The position numbers and the translations under genes are program-made. A stretch of 64,000 bases of DNA from assembly GCF_937898475.1 (NCBI RefSeq), contig NZ_CALEJS010000010.1, positions 62,001 through 126,000 of the forward strand. The letters are read 5' to 3'. Origin of the DNA: an uncultured Chitinophaga sp. (GTDB lineage Bacteria > Bacteroidota > Bacteroidia > Chitinophagales > Chitinophagaceae). Below, piece by piece: positions 41,849 through 50,851 of the stretch (the first letter of the stretch is position 1; each line of letters begins with the position of its first letter). The notes under the pieces are model-generated. The model was not told the origin of the DNA. It worked only from the letters and a program-made list of their open reading frames with translations, and ran no database searches.

Positions 41849-43282
41849 ATGCGTAAAATCTGGATCTTACTGTGCGCTTTGCTGGCGCTGCAGGCAGCTA
41901 AAGCTCAGGAGAATGAAGAACAGCCCTATATTCCCGAAACGGACCAGGCGGTGTTGCAAAAGCTGGATGACTGGCAGGACTGGAAATTTGGTATGATCAT
42001 ACATTGGGGGCCCTATTCACAATGGGGCGTAGTGGAATCCTGGAGTATCTGTCCGGAAGATGAAGGCTGGACACAGCGCAAACCTTACGGCATACCTTAT
42101 TACGAGTACCTGCAGAAATACGAAGCCCTTGGCAATACCTTCAACCCCCTTAAGTTCGATCCTTCCAAATGGGCAAAGGCCGCCAAAGGCGCCGGTATGA
42201 AATACGTGGTGTTCACCACCAAGCACCATGATGGTTTCTGTATGTTTGATACAAAGCAGACCAACTACCGGGTAACAGGTCCCAACTGCGCTTTCAGCAA
42301 AGATCCCCGCGCCAATATAGCCAAAGAGGTGTTCAATGCTTTCCGCCAGGAAGGTATCCATGCCGGGGCCTATTTCTCAAAACCAGACTGGCATTCGGAA
42401 AACTACTGGTGGTCTTATTTCCCGCCTAAAGACCGTAACGTGAACTATGATGTGCAGAAATATGCTGATCGCTGGGAGAAGTTTAAAAAGTTTACTTATG
42501 ACCAGATAGAAGAACTGATGACCGGCTACGGTAAGATAGAGATCCTATGGCTGGATGGAGGATGGGTGCGTCCCCGTAAAACACAGACAAAGGAATCCCT
42601 TTCCGGGAGCAAAACACCGCCGCAGGACCAGGATATTGATATGGCAGGTATAACCGCCATGGCGCGGAAACACCAGCCGGGCCTGATCGTGGTAGACCGC
42701 AGCGTGCATGGCCCCTTTGAGAACTATCGCACGCCCGAACAGCAGATCCCCGATAAACCGCTCAGCTATCCGTGGGAAACCTGTATGACCATGGGAAGCT
42801 CCTGGTCTTATGTGCCGGATGACAAGTATAAATCCGTTACACGGATCGTGCATAATCTGGTAGACATTGTGGCGAAAGGGGGCAATTATCTGTTGAATGT
42901 AGGGCCAGGTCCTGACGGAGAATTACACGAAGCAGCCTATACTACCATGCAGGGTATTGGCAGCTGGATGCAGGTAAATGGCGATGCCATCTATGGTACA
43001 CGTGCGGTGGCACCATATAAAGATGGGAAGGTATGCTTTACCCGCAAAAAAGATGGCAGCATATATGCTATATACCTGCTGGATGAGGGTGAAAAACTGC
43101 CTGCCAGGATCTCCTTCAGCGGGATCACTCCTGCCAGGGGCGCCCGCGTTACCCTCCTGGGTGCAAAAGAAAAACTGAGCTGGAAAAAAACAGGCAACCA
43201 GGTAGAGATCAGTCTTCCTGCCAGCCTGCAGCAAAAAAACTGGCAACATGCGGTGGCCATAAAGATAGACCGGGTATCATAG
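41849..43282 (+). CDS. Exported alpha-L-fucosidase (GH29)
   Basis: This 477-residue protein has a signal peptide ending AAKAQ at residue 20. GH29 marks are KFGMIIHWGPYSQWGV, YVVFTTKHHDGFCMFDT, the nucleophile D236 in ILWLDGGW, and GGNYLLNVGPGPDGEL. A C-terminal beta domain covers about 390-477. It releases fucose from glycans in the periplasm or outside. No SusC/D or other glycosidase is adjacent, so it is not part of a visible polysaccharide utilisation locus. Confidence 0.93.
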   Translation: MRKIWILLCALLALQAAKAQENEEQPYIPETDQAVLQKLDDWQDWKFGMIIHWGPYSQWGVVESWSICPEDEGWTQRKPYGIPYYEYLQKYEALGNTFNPLKFDPSKWAKAAKGAGMKYVVFTTKHHDGFCMFDTKQTNYRVTGPNCAFSKDPRANIAKEVFNAFRQEGIHAGAYFSKPDWHSENYWWSYFPPKDRNVNYDVQKYADRWEKFKKFTYDQIEELMTGYGKIEILWLDGGWVRPRKTQTKESLSGSKTPPQDQDIDMAGITAMARKHQPGLIVVDRSVHGPFENYRTPEQQIPDKPLSYPWETCMTMGSSWSYVPDDKYKSVTRIVHNLVDIVAKGGNYLLNVGPGPDGELHEAAYTTMQGIGSWMQVNGDAIYGTRAVAPYKDGKVCFTRKKDGSIYAIYLLDEGEKLPARISFSGITPARGARVTLLGAKEKLSWKKTGNQVEISLPASLQQKNWQHAVAIKIDRVS

Positions 43283-43490
43283 TAATACAGCCATTCCCGA
43301 AAGTTAATTAGATCTTAAGCACGGCTAAAAAATTACGCTCAATAACGAATTATTAACTCGAAGAATACGATAATTTAGCAATATTGCAGGGGTTACTATT
43401 CCTGTAATGACGACCTGTTTGTTGTTTACTATCAGCCAAAAAAGAAGAACCAAGCAACTAAAGCTTTAACCATATCCCATTGTTTTCAAG

Positions 43491-44210
43491 ATGATTCGTA
43501 AAACACAAATATTACTGGTTGACGATGATTATCATTTTGGGGGAATTGTAAAAAAACACCTGGAAACAGCGGGCTTTGACGTAGTGCAATGTTTTGACGG
43601 GGACATCGCGTGGAAGAAATTCCTGAAAGCCGATTTTGACATTATCCTGCTGGATGTGGTAATGCCTAAGCGGGACGGCTTTACCCTTGCACAGGACATT
43701 CGTAAGAAGAACGGGCTGATACCTATCCTGTTCATCACTTCGAGGAAGCTGGATGAAGATCGCCTGGAAGGCTTCCGCGTAGGCGGGGACGACTACATCA
43801 CCAAACCATTCAGTATGCAGGAGCTGATTGCCAGGATAAATGTATTCCTGAAAAGAACATTACCCCGTGCTCATAATGAGAAACGGGAATTCACCCTGGG
43901 AAAGCTTACTTTTAATGTAGAATACCTGAACGTAAAGGATGAAAGCGGAACGGTTATCGGAGAAATTACCCCAAGAGAAGTTGAGCTCATCCGGTATTTC
44001 AAGAACAATGCTAACCAGATACTGAAGCGGGAAGAGATCCTGCTCAATGTCTGGGGAAAGGACGGGTTTTTCAGCGGCAGGAGCATGGACGTTTTTATAA
44101 CCCGCATGCGTAAGCATTTCAGAGCAGACCCCCAAATACAGCTTGAAACCTTGCACAATGTTGGATTCCGGTTAAACATCCCCGTTGATGGACAGAACAA
44201 TGAACATTAA
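43491..44210 (+). CDS. OmpR-family response regulator (RprY-like)
   Basis: This 239-residue protein has a receiver domain (1-120) with D11-D13, phosphoacceptor D55 (ILLDVVMPKRDGF) and the ITKPFS lysine. A winged-helix output domain (about 130-232) has ITPREVELIRYFKNNANQIL and GRSMDVFITRMRKHF. No kinase is adjacent; the kinase at 29187-30548 is one possible partner. The 208-bp spacer upstream is AT-rich and may hold its own operator. Confidence 0.92.
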   Translation: MIRKTQILLVDDDYHFGGIVKKHLETAGFDVVQCFDGDIAWKKFLKADFDIILLDVVMPKRDGFTLAQDIRKKNGLIPILFITSRKLDEDRLEGFRVGGDDYITKPFSMQELIARINVFLKRTLPRAHNEKREFTLGKLTFNVEYLNVKDESGTVIGEITPREVELIRYFKNNANQILKREEILLNVWGKDGFFSGRSMDVFITRMRKHFRADPQIQLETLHNVGFRLNIPVDGQNNEH

Positions 44211-44255
44211 ATCACCTCAATTATAAGTGTTAAACCCACTGATAATAACTTTGTC

Positions 44256-45035
44256 ATGAACATTGATAGACGAGATCAGCCCGGTCGCCTGAAAACGGGC
44301 AATAACCGCCCATCCGGGTATGGCGGCGGTTACGGTAGCCAGGACAATCGGAACAGGGAAGGCTACAACCGGAACAATGAAGGCAACTTCCGGCGCGGCG
44401 GCAGACCTAACCAGGGAAACAGGCCTAACCCCCAGCCCCGAAAAAAATTCAAAAAGCCCCAGCCGCCTAAAAGGGAGAACAAGATCTATTTTATCGCATT
44501 ACTGCCCACCGCGGAAGCCGGTAAAGAGATCATCCGCCTTAAACAGGAATTCGCCGAAAAATACGGCGCCCGCCACGCGGTAAAAGTGCTGCCGCATATT
44601 ACCCTGCAGGTACCCTTTACGGCAGACCCCCTCCTGGAAAAAACCATCACCGGCGAGCTGACGGAATTTGCAGCCACCCTGTCACCCTTCGAAGTAAGCC
44701 TGAACGGTTTTGGCGCCTATCCGCATAAGGAACAGAAAGTGCTGTATATCAACGTGGAAAAAGACCCCGCCATCATGGATACCCATCGCAGGCTCATGAG
44801 CTTCCTGCGTAAAGAGTTCGGGTTCAGCAATATGTTGGCCCGGGATAATTTCAACCCCCACATCACCGTGGCGTTCAGAGATCTTACCTCTGAACAGTTC
44901 GAGGCTGCCTGGCCCGAATACCAGCACCGCGACTTCCGGCTCTCCTTTAAGGTCAACAACCTTTACTTCCTCCGCCATAACGGCGTTTCGTGGGAGGTTC
45001 TACATAAATGCCGCCTGGGACCGCAGCACGTTTGA
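44256..45035 (+). CDS. 2H phosphoesterase (2'-5' RNA ligase-like) with RG/N-rich N-terminal tail
   Basis: This 259-residue protein starts with about 75 residues of low complexity rich in R, G, N and P (GYGGGYGSQDNRNREGYNRN, then NFRRGGRPNQGNRPNPQPRK). A 2H phosphoesterase domain with both HxT motifs follows: H114-I-T in LPHITLQVPF and H202-I-T in NFNPHITVAF. Family members ligate or cleave 2'-5' or cyclic phosphates of RNA. The tail resembles RGG-type RNA-binding tails, which fits an RNA substrate. This is an inference from composition. Confidence 0.85.
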   Translation: MNIDRRDQPGRLKTGNNRPSGYGGGYGSQDNRNREGYNRNNEGNFRRGGRPNQGNRPNPQPRKKFKKPQPPKRENKIYFIALLPTAEAGKEIIRLKQEFAEKYGARHAVKVLPHITLQVPFTADPLLEKTITGELTEFAATLSPFEVSLNGFGAYPHKEQKVLYINVEKDPAIMDTHRRLMSFLRKEFGFSNMLARDNFNPHITVAFRDLTSEQFEAAWPEYQHRDFRLSFKVNNLYFLRHNGVSWEVLHKCRLGPQHV

Positions 45036-45200
45036 AGTTGGAGGTTTGAAGTTTGTTGAAAGTTGAATGTTAAGGGCAAGGGCTTTACCTGGTACAGGTT
45101 ACCCGTGAGGCGAGCCGGCAATTTTTGAACCTTTAACGTTTAACGAACCTCAGACTTCAAACCTCAAACCCTGAAACCCCCAAACTTTCAGACCCCTAAC
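45030..45200. repeat. Intergenic inverted word repeat (GGTTTGAAG type) before rel
   Basis: The left words (45030-45058) and their complements (45145-45170 and further to 45200) flank a GC-richer middle that has its own small palindrome around GGTACAGGTTACC. The 196-bp spacer has no ORF. The rel promoter must lie at its right end, near TATTTTTAG before the ATG. Confidence 0.6.
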
Positions 45201-45231
45201 GTCTGCCATTTATTTCGTATTTTTAGGGTCG

Positions 45232-47475
45232 ATGGAAACAGTGGCAGTTCAAAAATATAATCTCGACGAAGAACAGGAGAAAAAGGAGATCGTCCGGCAT
45301 TACCGCGCATTATTAAGGGCCCTCAAACCCCGCCTTAAAAAAGGCGATCGCGAGTTAGTACGTACCGCCTTCGAAATGGCAGCCGATGCGCATAAGGAAA
45401 TGCGCCGTAAATCGGGGGAACCCTATATCCTGCATCCCCTGGCCGTTGCACAGATCTGTGTGGAAGAAATAGGCCTCGGGGTACGCTCCGCTATTTGCGC
45501 CCTTTTGCATGATACCGTAGAAGATACAGAAGTAACCCTGGAAGACGTGGAACGGGAATTTGGCGCTGAGATCGCCCACATCGTGGACGGCCTCACCAAA
45601 ATCTCCACCGTGATAGATTCCAGCACCAGCACCGCCCAGGCGGAAAATTTCAAGAAAATACTGCTTACCCTGGCAGACGATCCCCGCGTGATCCTGATCA
45701 AGCTGGCAGACCGCCTGCATAATATGCGCACGCTGGATAGCATGAGCAGGGAAAAACAGCTGAAAATAGCCTCTGAAACGGTATTTATCTATGCCCCCCT
45801 GGCTCACCGCCTCGGCTTGTATAATATCAAGTCCGAGATGGAAGACCTGGCCATGAAGTATACCGAGCAGGATACCTACCGCGATATTGCCCGGAAACTG
45901 AAGGAGACCAAACGCGAACGTACCCGCTATATCAACGAGTTCATCAAACCCATCAAGGAGGTACTGCAGGAGGAAGGCTTTGATTTCGAGATCTACGGCC
46001 GTCCCAAATCCATACACTCCATCTACAATAAGATCAAGACCAAGGGCGTCACCTTTGAGGAAGTGTACGACCTTTTCGCCATCCGCATCATCATGAACTC
46101 CGCGCTGGAAAAGGAGAAGGCCGACTGCTGGAAAGTGTATTCCATCATCACCGACTTCTACCATCCCAGCCCGGAGCGTACCCGCGACTGGCTCAGCAAT
46201 CCTAAGTCTAACGGCTATGAAGCCCTGCACGTCACCGTAATGGGCCCCCAGGGTAAATGGGTGGAAGTGCAGATCCGCTCCAAACGCATGAACGACTATG
46301 CGGAAAAAGGCCTGGCCGCCCACTGGCGTTATAAGGAAGGCAACCAGGTGTCCAGCCAGGAATCCAAATTTGACCTCTGGTTCAGCCAGATCAGGGAGAT
46401 CCTGAACAACCCGGATTCCAATACCCTCGACTTCCTGGCCGATTTCAAAAGCAACCTCTTTACCGAGGAGATCTATGTATATACCCCTAAAGGCGATCTG
46501 AAGATACTGCCGGTAGGCTCTACCGCGCTGGATTTTGCCTATTCTATCCACAGCGCCATCGGTAACAAGTGTATCGGCGCCAAGGTGAACTACAAGCTGG
46601 TGCCCCTCAGCCATAAGCTGCGCAGCGGCGACCAGGTGGAGATCATCACCTCCAATAAGCAGAAACCTTCTGAAGACTGGCTCAACTTTGTACTTACCGC
46701 CAAAGCTAAGTCCAAGATCAAAGACGCGCTCAAGGAAGAAAAGCGGAAGATCGCCATGGACGGTAAAGCCGCCCTGGAGCGCAAGCTGGACAGCCTGAAA
46801 ATAACCGCCAGCCAGCATAATATCAATGAGCTGGTGCAGTTCTATAAACAACCCTCGCCGCTGGACCTCTACTACCAGATCGCTATTAAGAATATCGACC
46901 TGAAAGAGCTTAAGCAGTTCAACGTGCTGGGCGATAAGCTGGAAGCCCCCAAACCGGTGAAGCAGCCGGATCATACGCCCGACGACCCGCTGAAGCATCA
47001 CCAGATGCCCGCTAAAAAAGATGCGGAACTGATCATCTTCGGCGAAAGCTCTGATAAGATCGCCTATAAGCTGGCCAATTGCTGCCGCCCCATACCCGGC
47101 GACGACGTATTCGGCTTTGTTACCGCCAGCGAAGGCCTCAAGATACACCGTACCAACTGTCCCAACGCCGCCCAGCTCCTGGCCAATTACGGCCACCGCG
47201 TGGTAAAGACCAAATGGGTCAAGAACCGCGAAATATCCTTCCTTACAGGCCTGCGCATTGTGGGAATGGATGATGTAGGCGTCATTCACAAGATCACCAA
47301 TATCATTTCAGGTGAGCTCAAGATCAATATCGCCGCCCTTACCATCGAATCCCGGGAAGGGCTGTTCGAAGGCCTGATCAAGGTGTTTGTACACGACAAG
47401 GAGGAACTGGATGAGCTGGTGGAACGCCTGTACAGACTGGATGGCATAAAATCCGTACACAGGCTGGAAGAATAA
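45232..47475 (+). CDS. Bifunctional (p)ppGpp synthetase/hydrolase (Rel/SpoT)
   Basis: This 747-residue stringent-response enzyme has an HD hydrolase domain with intact residues (H54, H93-D94 in LLHDTVEDTE, and KLADRLHNMRTL). A synthetase domain follows (YGRPKSIHSIYNKI, NGYEALHVTVMG), then TGS (IYVYTPKGDLKILPVGSTAL), a helical region and a C-terminal ACT domain. Both activities are probably present because neither active site is degraded. It is a single gene with an inverted-repeat spacer before it and purA after it. Confidence 0.95.
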   Translation: METVAVQKYNLDEEQEKKEIVRHYRALLRALKPRLKKGDRELVRTAFEMAADAHKEMRRKSGEPYILHPLAVAQICVEEIGLGVRSAICALLHDTVEDTEVTLEDVEREFGAEIAHIVDGLTKISTVIDSSTSTAQAENFKKILLTLADDPRVILIKLADRLHNMRTLDSMSREKQLKIASETVFIYAPLAHRLGLYNIKSEMEDLAMKYTEQDTYRDIARKLKETKRERTRYINEFIKPIKEVLQEEGFDFEIYGRPKSIHSIYNKIKTKGVTFEEVYDLFAIRIIMNSALEKEKADCWKVYSIITDFYHPSPERTRDWLSNPKSNGYEALHVTVMGPQGKWVEVQIRSKRMNDYAEKGLAAHWRYKEGNQVSSQESKFDLWFSQIREILNNPDSNTLDFLADFKSNLFTEEIYVYTPKGDLKILPVGSTALDFAYSIHSAIGNKCIGAKVNYKLVPLSHKLRSGDQVEIITSNKQKPSEDWLNFVLTAKAKSKIKDALKEEKRKIAMDGKAALERKLDSLKITASQHNINELVQFYKQPSPLDLYYQIAIKNIDLKELKQFNVLGDKLEAPKPVKQPDHTPDDPLKHHQMPAKKDAELIIFGESSDKIAYKLANCCRPIPGDDVFGFVTASEGLKIHRTNCPNAAQLLANYGHRVVKTKWVKNREISFLTGLRIVGMDDVGVIHKITNIISGELKINIAALTIESREGLFEGLIKVFVHDKEELDELVERLYRLDGIKSVHRLEE

Positions 47476-47515
47476 GTAAAAAGTAGAAAGTAAAAATACT
47501 TTTTACTTAATTTTG
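47474..47515 (+). promoter_or_regulatory. 12-bp inverted repeat followed by a purA promoter core
   Basis: AAGTAAAAAGTA (47474-47485) is complementary to TACTTTTTACTT (47497-47508). The right arm overlaps TAATTTTG (47508-47515), a fit to TAnnTTTG. It may both end rel and start or control purA. Confidence 0.45.
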
Positions 47516-47542
47516 CCCTTCTTTTCTAAACTTACACAAATT

Positions 47543-48808
47543 ATGGTAGATGTTTTGTTAGGCCTGCAATGGGGTGATGAAGGCAAGGGTAAGATCGTGG
47601 ATTACTTTGCAGGTAAATATGACGTGATAGCCCGCTTCCAGGGGGGGCCTAACGCAGGGCACACTTTATACATTGATGACAAGAAGGTAGTATTGCATAC
47701 CATTCCTTCCGGTGTGTTCCACAAAAACACCATTAACCTCATCGGCAATGGCGTAGTACTGGACCCCGTTACCTTCCGCCGGGAATGCGGGGAAGTAGCG
47801 GCCTTCGGGATAGACCTGAAGCAGAACCTGTTCATCGCCGAAAGGACCCACATCATCGTTCCTACCCACCGTGCGCTGGATAAGGCCTCAGAAGCGGCTA
47901 AAGGCCACGAGAAGATAGGCTCTACACTGAAAGGCATCGGTCCCGCTTATATGGATAAAACCGGCCGTAATGGCCTGCGTGTGGGCGATGTGCTTCTGCC
48001 CGATTTCAGGGAAAGGTATGAGAAACTGAAAGCAAAACATCAGCACCTGCTGGATGGATATCATTTCAATGAAGATATTTCTGCATGGGAAGAAGAGTTC
48101 TTCTCTGCCGTGGAGTTCCTGAAAACCATGAATATTGTTAACGGAGAATACTTCCTGAACGAAAAGCTGCAGGCAGGAAAACAGGTACTGGCCGAAGGTG
48201 CGCAGGGTAGTATGCTGGATGTGGACTTCGGTACCTATCCCTTCGTTACTTCTTCAAGTACTATTTCTGCGGGAGTTTGCACCGGTCTGGGCATCGCTCC
48301 CAAATGGATCCGTGAAGTGATCGGCGTTACCAAAGCCTATTGTACCCGTGTAGGCAGCGGTCCCTTCCCCACAGAGCTGCATGACGCCACCGGCGAAAAG
48401 CTGCGAGAAATAGGCCGTGAATTCGGCGCCACCACGGGCCGTCCCCGCCGCTGCGGATGGATAGACCTGGTAGCACTGGATTATACCTGCATGCTCAGCG
48501 GCGTTACCCAGCTGGTAATGACCAAAAGCGATGTGCTGGACGCCTTTGACGAAGTGTATGCCTGTACTGCCTATGAGGTGAATGGCACACAAACCCGCCA
48601 GATGCCTTTTCAGCTGAATGGACTGACAGTAAAGCCTATATGGGAGAAACATAAAGGATGGAGTGATGAAGCGGCAGCCAACAGTAAGCAATACAACGAG
48701 TTACCTGCCGAAATGAAAGCATTTGTAACTGCAGTGGAAGGATATTTGAAAGTGCCCGTGAAATTCGTTTCCAACGGGCCTGGCAGAGATCAGGTACTGG
48801 AAAAATGA
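47543..48808 (+). CDS. purA: Adenylosuccinate synthase
   Basis: This 421-residue GTP-dependent enzyme performs the first step from IMP to AMP. It starts MVDVLLGLQWGDEGKGK with catalytic D12, followed by GGPNAGHTLY and, later, GSMLDVDFGTYPFVTSS and VGSGPFPTEL. ATG 47543 is chosen because the TTG 47513 start would add a leader not seen in the family. It is single in this region; purQ lies 6 kb away. Confidence 0.96.
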   Translation: MVDVLLGLQWGDEGKGKIVDYFAGKYDVIARFQGGPNAGHTLYIDDKKVVLHTIPSGVFHKNTINLIGNGVVLDPVTFRRECGEVAAFGIDLKQNLFIAERTHIIVPTHRALDKASEAAKGHEKIGSTLKGIGPAYMDKTGRNGLRVGDVLLPDFRERYEKLKAKHQHLLDGYHFNEDISAWEEEFFSAVEFLKTMNIVNGEYFLNEKLQAGKQVLAEGAQGSMLDVDFGTYPFVTSSSTISAGVCTGLGIAPKWIREVIGVTKAYCTRVGSGPFPTELHDATGEKLREIGREFGATTGRPRRCGWIDLVALDYTCMLSGVTQLVMTKSDVLDAFDEVYACTAYEVNGTQTRQMPFQLNGLTVKPIWEKHKGWSDEAAANSKQYNELPAEMKAFVTAVEGYLKVPVKFVSNGPGRDQVLEK

Positions 48809-48901
48809 ATTCAAAAAATTACTAAAAAAAAGAGAGAAAAAAAATTTGGCGAATAAAAAAAACTGTTAAAACTTTACGCTAAAGAAATAAGTGAACCTAT
48901 T

Positions 48902-49363
48902 ATGAAATCGAAATCTGATAAAGAAAAAGAGACCAAAAAAACTACTTCTGCCAAATCAACCAAAGGCGCCTCCCCCAAAGCTGCAAGCAAGCCTAAAAAA
49001 GAAGTAGATGACGAGGATGAGGAAGATGATGAGGAGGAAACTCCCCGTAAATCTGGTGTTTCTAAAAAATCAGATGCGGCACCCTCAAGAGGCAAACGTA
49101 AAGTCGACGATGACGATGATGACGACGATATCGATGATGATAGCGATATAGACGATGATGATGATGCATGGGAGAAAGGAGACCAGGATGAAAACTATGA
49201 TCCTGACTTCGAAGAGTTCGACATGCCCAAGCCTAAAGCAAGGCGTGGCCGTCCCGGTAAGAAATCTGCTGACGATGACGATGATCTGGGCTTTGACGAT
49301 GAGTTCAAAGACATGGATCTGTTCAACGACAGGGGCTTCGATGATGACGATGATGATTTCTAA
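48902..49363 (+). CDS. Highly charged disordered protein with AT-hook-like motif
   Basis: This 153-residue protein has a lysine-rich start (about 1-33, SAKSTKGASPKAASKPKK). Acidic runs follow at 36-46 and 68-88, then PDFEEFDMPKPK, the sequence ARRGRPGKK (113-121) with an AT-hook RGRP core, and an acidic C-terminus ending DDDDDDF. It lacks hydrophobic core segments and is probably disordered. Similar acidic proteins exist in Bacteroidota, some misnamed DNA primase. The basic tail, AT-hook and acidic tail recall eukaryotic HMGA or H1 layouts by convergence. A role in chromatin or transcription is inferred only. Confidence 0.7.
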   Translation: MKSKSDKEKETKKTTSAKSTKGASPKAASKPKKEVDDEDEEDDEEETPRKSGVSKKSDAAPSRGKRKVDDDDDDDDIDDDSDIDDDDDAWEKGDQDENYDPDFEEFDMPKPKARRGRPGKKSADDDDDLGFDDEFKDMDLFNDRGFDDDDDDF

Positions 49364-49426
49364 GCTTTAAAACAAAGCATTATCAGGATATTTCACGATT
49401 TCCCAGTAGCAAATCATAAGATTTTT

Positions 49427-49476
49427 AAACAGCAAATGTTGAATTGGTCTAACCGGTTCAACATTTGCTGTTTTTT
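49427..49476 (+). terminator. Terminator-type hairpin that contains the pabB start codon
   Basis: Arms 49427-49448 and 49452-49473 form 22 pairs (two G-U) around a 3-base loop, ending in T6 at 49471-49476. This is the signature of an intrinsic terminator for the acidic-protein gene. Yet ATG 49436 of pabB lies in the left arm and codons 2-13 fill the rest. It may be a terminator, an attenuator or a start-codon-hiding hairpin. Confidence 0.75.
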
Positions 49477-50683
49477 GGACAATAACGGGTATCCCTCACC
49501 CTATAACCGTTATGAGGCACTGCTGGGTGCAGACGCCATCGAATATCTCTCACTGCCCGCCGGCTCCGCATTCACATCTTTACAGCAGTTCCATGACAGC
49601 CGGCAGGACTGGCTCTTCGGACACCTGGCCTATGATCTTAATGGTGAAACTGCAGGCATGGCCCCATCTGTACATCCCGATGGTATTGGTTTTCCCGACC
49701 TGTATTTCTTTCGCCCGCGCATTGTTATGCTGCTGCAGCCGCATTCCGTCCAGATAGGCGGGGAGGAGTTGAACCGGGAACAGGCGCAGGAGATCTATGA
49801 GGCCTGTCTGCAAATGCCCGGACAGGTAGAGCAGGCTGCCGCTGCAGTATCCGCCCCTGCGCTGCAGGCCCGCATTTCCCGGGAGGATTATCTCAGCGCC
49901 GTAAAAGCCCTGCAGGATCACATACATCGCGGTGATTGCTATGAAGTGAATTTCTGCCGCGAAAATTACATTACAGATATTCGCGTACATCCCTTAACGT
50001 TATTCGATAAACTGAACCGCGTTTCACCATCTCCCTTTGCTGCCTACTACCGCGTGGGTGAGCGGTACCTGCTTTGTTCCAGTCCCGAACGCTTTCTGCA
50101 GCAGCAGGGCAGTACCCTCATTTCACAACCTATAAAGGGCACAACACGCCGCCTTGCTGATAACGATGCAGATGCGCTGGCGCGCAGCCGTCTTTACAAC
50201 AGCCCCAAGGAACGTGCAGAGAATGTAATGGTAGTAGACCTGGTGCGCAATGACCTGGCACACGCCGCCAGCTCAGGTAGTGTAACCGTAGAAGAACTGT
50301 TCGGCATCTATTCATTCACACAGGTGCACCACATGATCTCTACCGTTAAAGCCATCCGTGAACAAGGCGTACCTTTCACAGCGGCCATGCGGCATGCGTT
50401 TCCCATGGGCTCTATGACCGGCGCGCCCAAATTCCGCGTAATGCAGCTCATTGAACAATATGAGCAAACCCGCCGCGGACTTTTCTCCGGCGCCCTTGGT
50501 TACATCACCCCTGAGGGAGATTTTGACCTCAATGTGGTGATCAGAAGTATACTGTACAATGCATCCCGCAATTACCTTTCTTTCTCCACCGGCTCCGCCA
50601 TCACCTTCTACAGCGATCCCCTGAAAGAATGGGAAGAATGCCTCCTGAAAGCCGAGGCCATGATGCTGGTGATGAACCACTAG
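49436..50683 (+). CDS. pabB: Aminodeoxychorismate synthase component I (chorismate-binding)
   Basis: This 415-residue protein makes aminodeoxychorismate for folate synthesis. The chorismate-binding domain (about 145-410) has ISREDYLSAVKALQDHIHRG, FSPE-like SSPERFL, PIKGTTRR, ENVMVVDLVRNDLAH, FPMGSMTGAPK and GLFSGALGYI. The N-terminal half is shorter than in TrpE. PabB is favoured over TrpE by the single isolated gene and lack of trp neighbours, but an anthranilate role is not excluded. ATG 49436 is the first start after an in-frame stop at 49361-49363, and it lies inside a hairpin. Confidence 0.85.
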   Translation: MLNWSNRFNICCFLDNNGYPSPYNRYEALLGADAIEYLSLPAGSAFTSLQQFHDSRQDWLFGHLAYDLNGETAGMAPSVHPDGIGFPDLYFFRPRIVMLLQPHSVQIGGEELNREQAQEIYEACLQMPGQVEQAAAAVSAPALQARISREDYLSAVKALQDHIHRGDCYEVNFCRENYITDIRVHPLTLFDKLNRVSPSPFAAYYRVGERYLLCSSPERFLQQQGSTLISQPIKGTTRRLADNDADALARSRLYNSPKERAENVMVVDLVRNDLAHAASSGSVTVEELFGIYSFTQVHHMISTVKAIREQGVPFTAAMRHAFPMGSMTGAPKFRVMQLIEQYEQTRRGLFSGALGYITPEGDFDLNVVIRSILYNASRNYLSFSTGSAITFYSDPLKEWEECLLKAEAMMLVMNH

Positions 50684-50689
50684 AAATCC

Positions 50690-50851
50690 CGGGGTAAATT
50701 CCAAAAGCCCAATTCCAGGAGATAAAAATCCAAATAACAAATTCCAAATTCCAAAATGATCTTCTCGAAGATCTGCGCGTTTTTGGAATTTGGAGTTTGT
50801 TATTTGGAATTTGGATTTTACCTCTTGGTGTTCGGACTTTGGAATTACAAG
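50690..50851. repeat. Long inverted word repeat (GGAATTTGG type) between convergent genes
   Basis: The arms, about 60 bases each (50696-50757 and 50790-50851), are made of AATTCCAAATTCC words and their complements. They enclose a central ATCTTCTCGAAGAT palindrome. They lie between pabB and the minus-strand TIGR01777 gene and slightly enter its 3' end. A two-way terminator role is plausible. Confidence 0.7.

Noticed and set aside
45355..47289. A 644-codon open frame antisense to rel
   Set aside because: It is fully inside rel on the other strand, has no family motifs and low-complexity hydrophobic composition typical of antisense frames in this codon usage. Rel itself has all expected domains.
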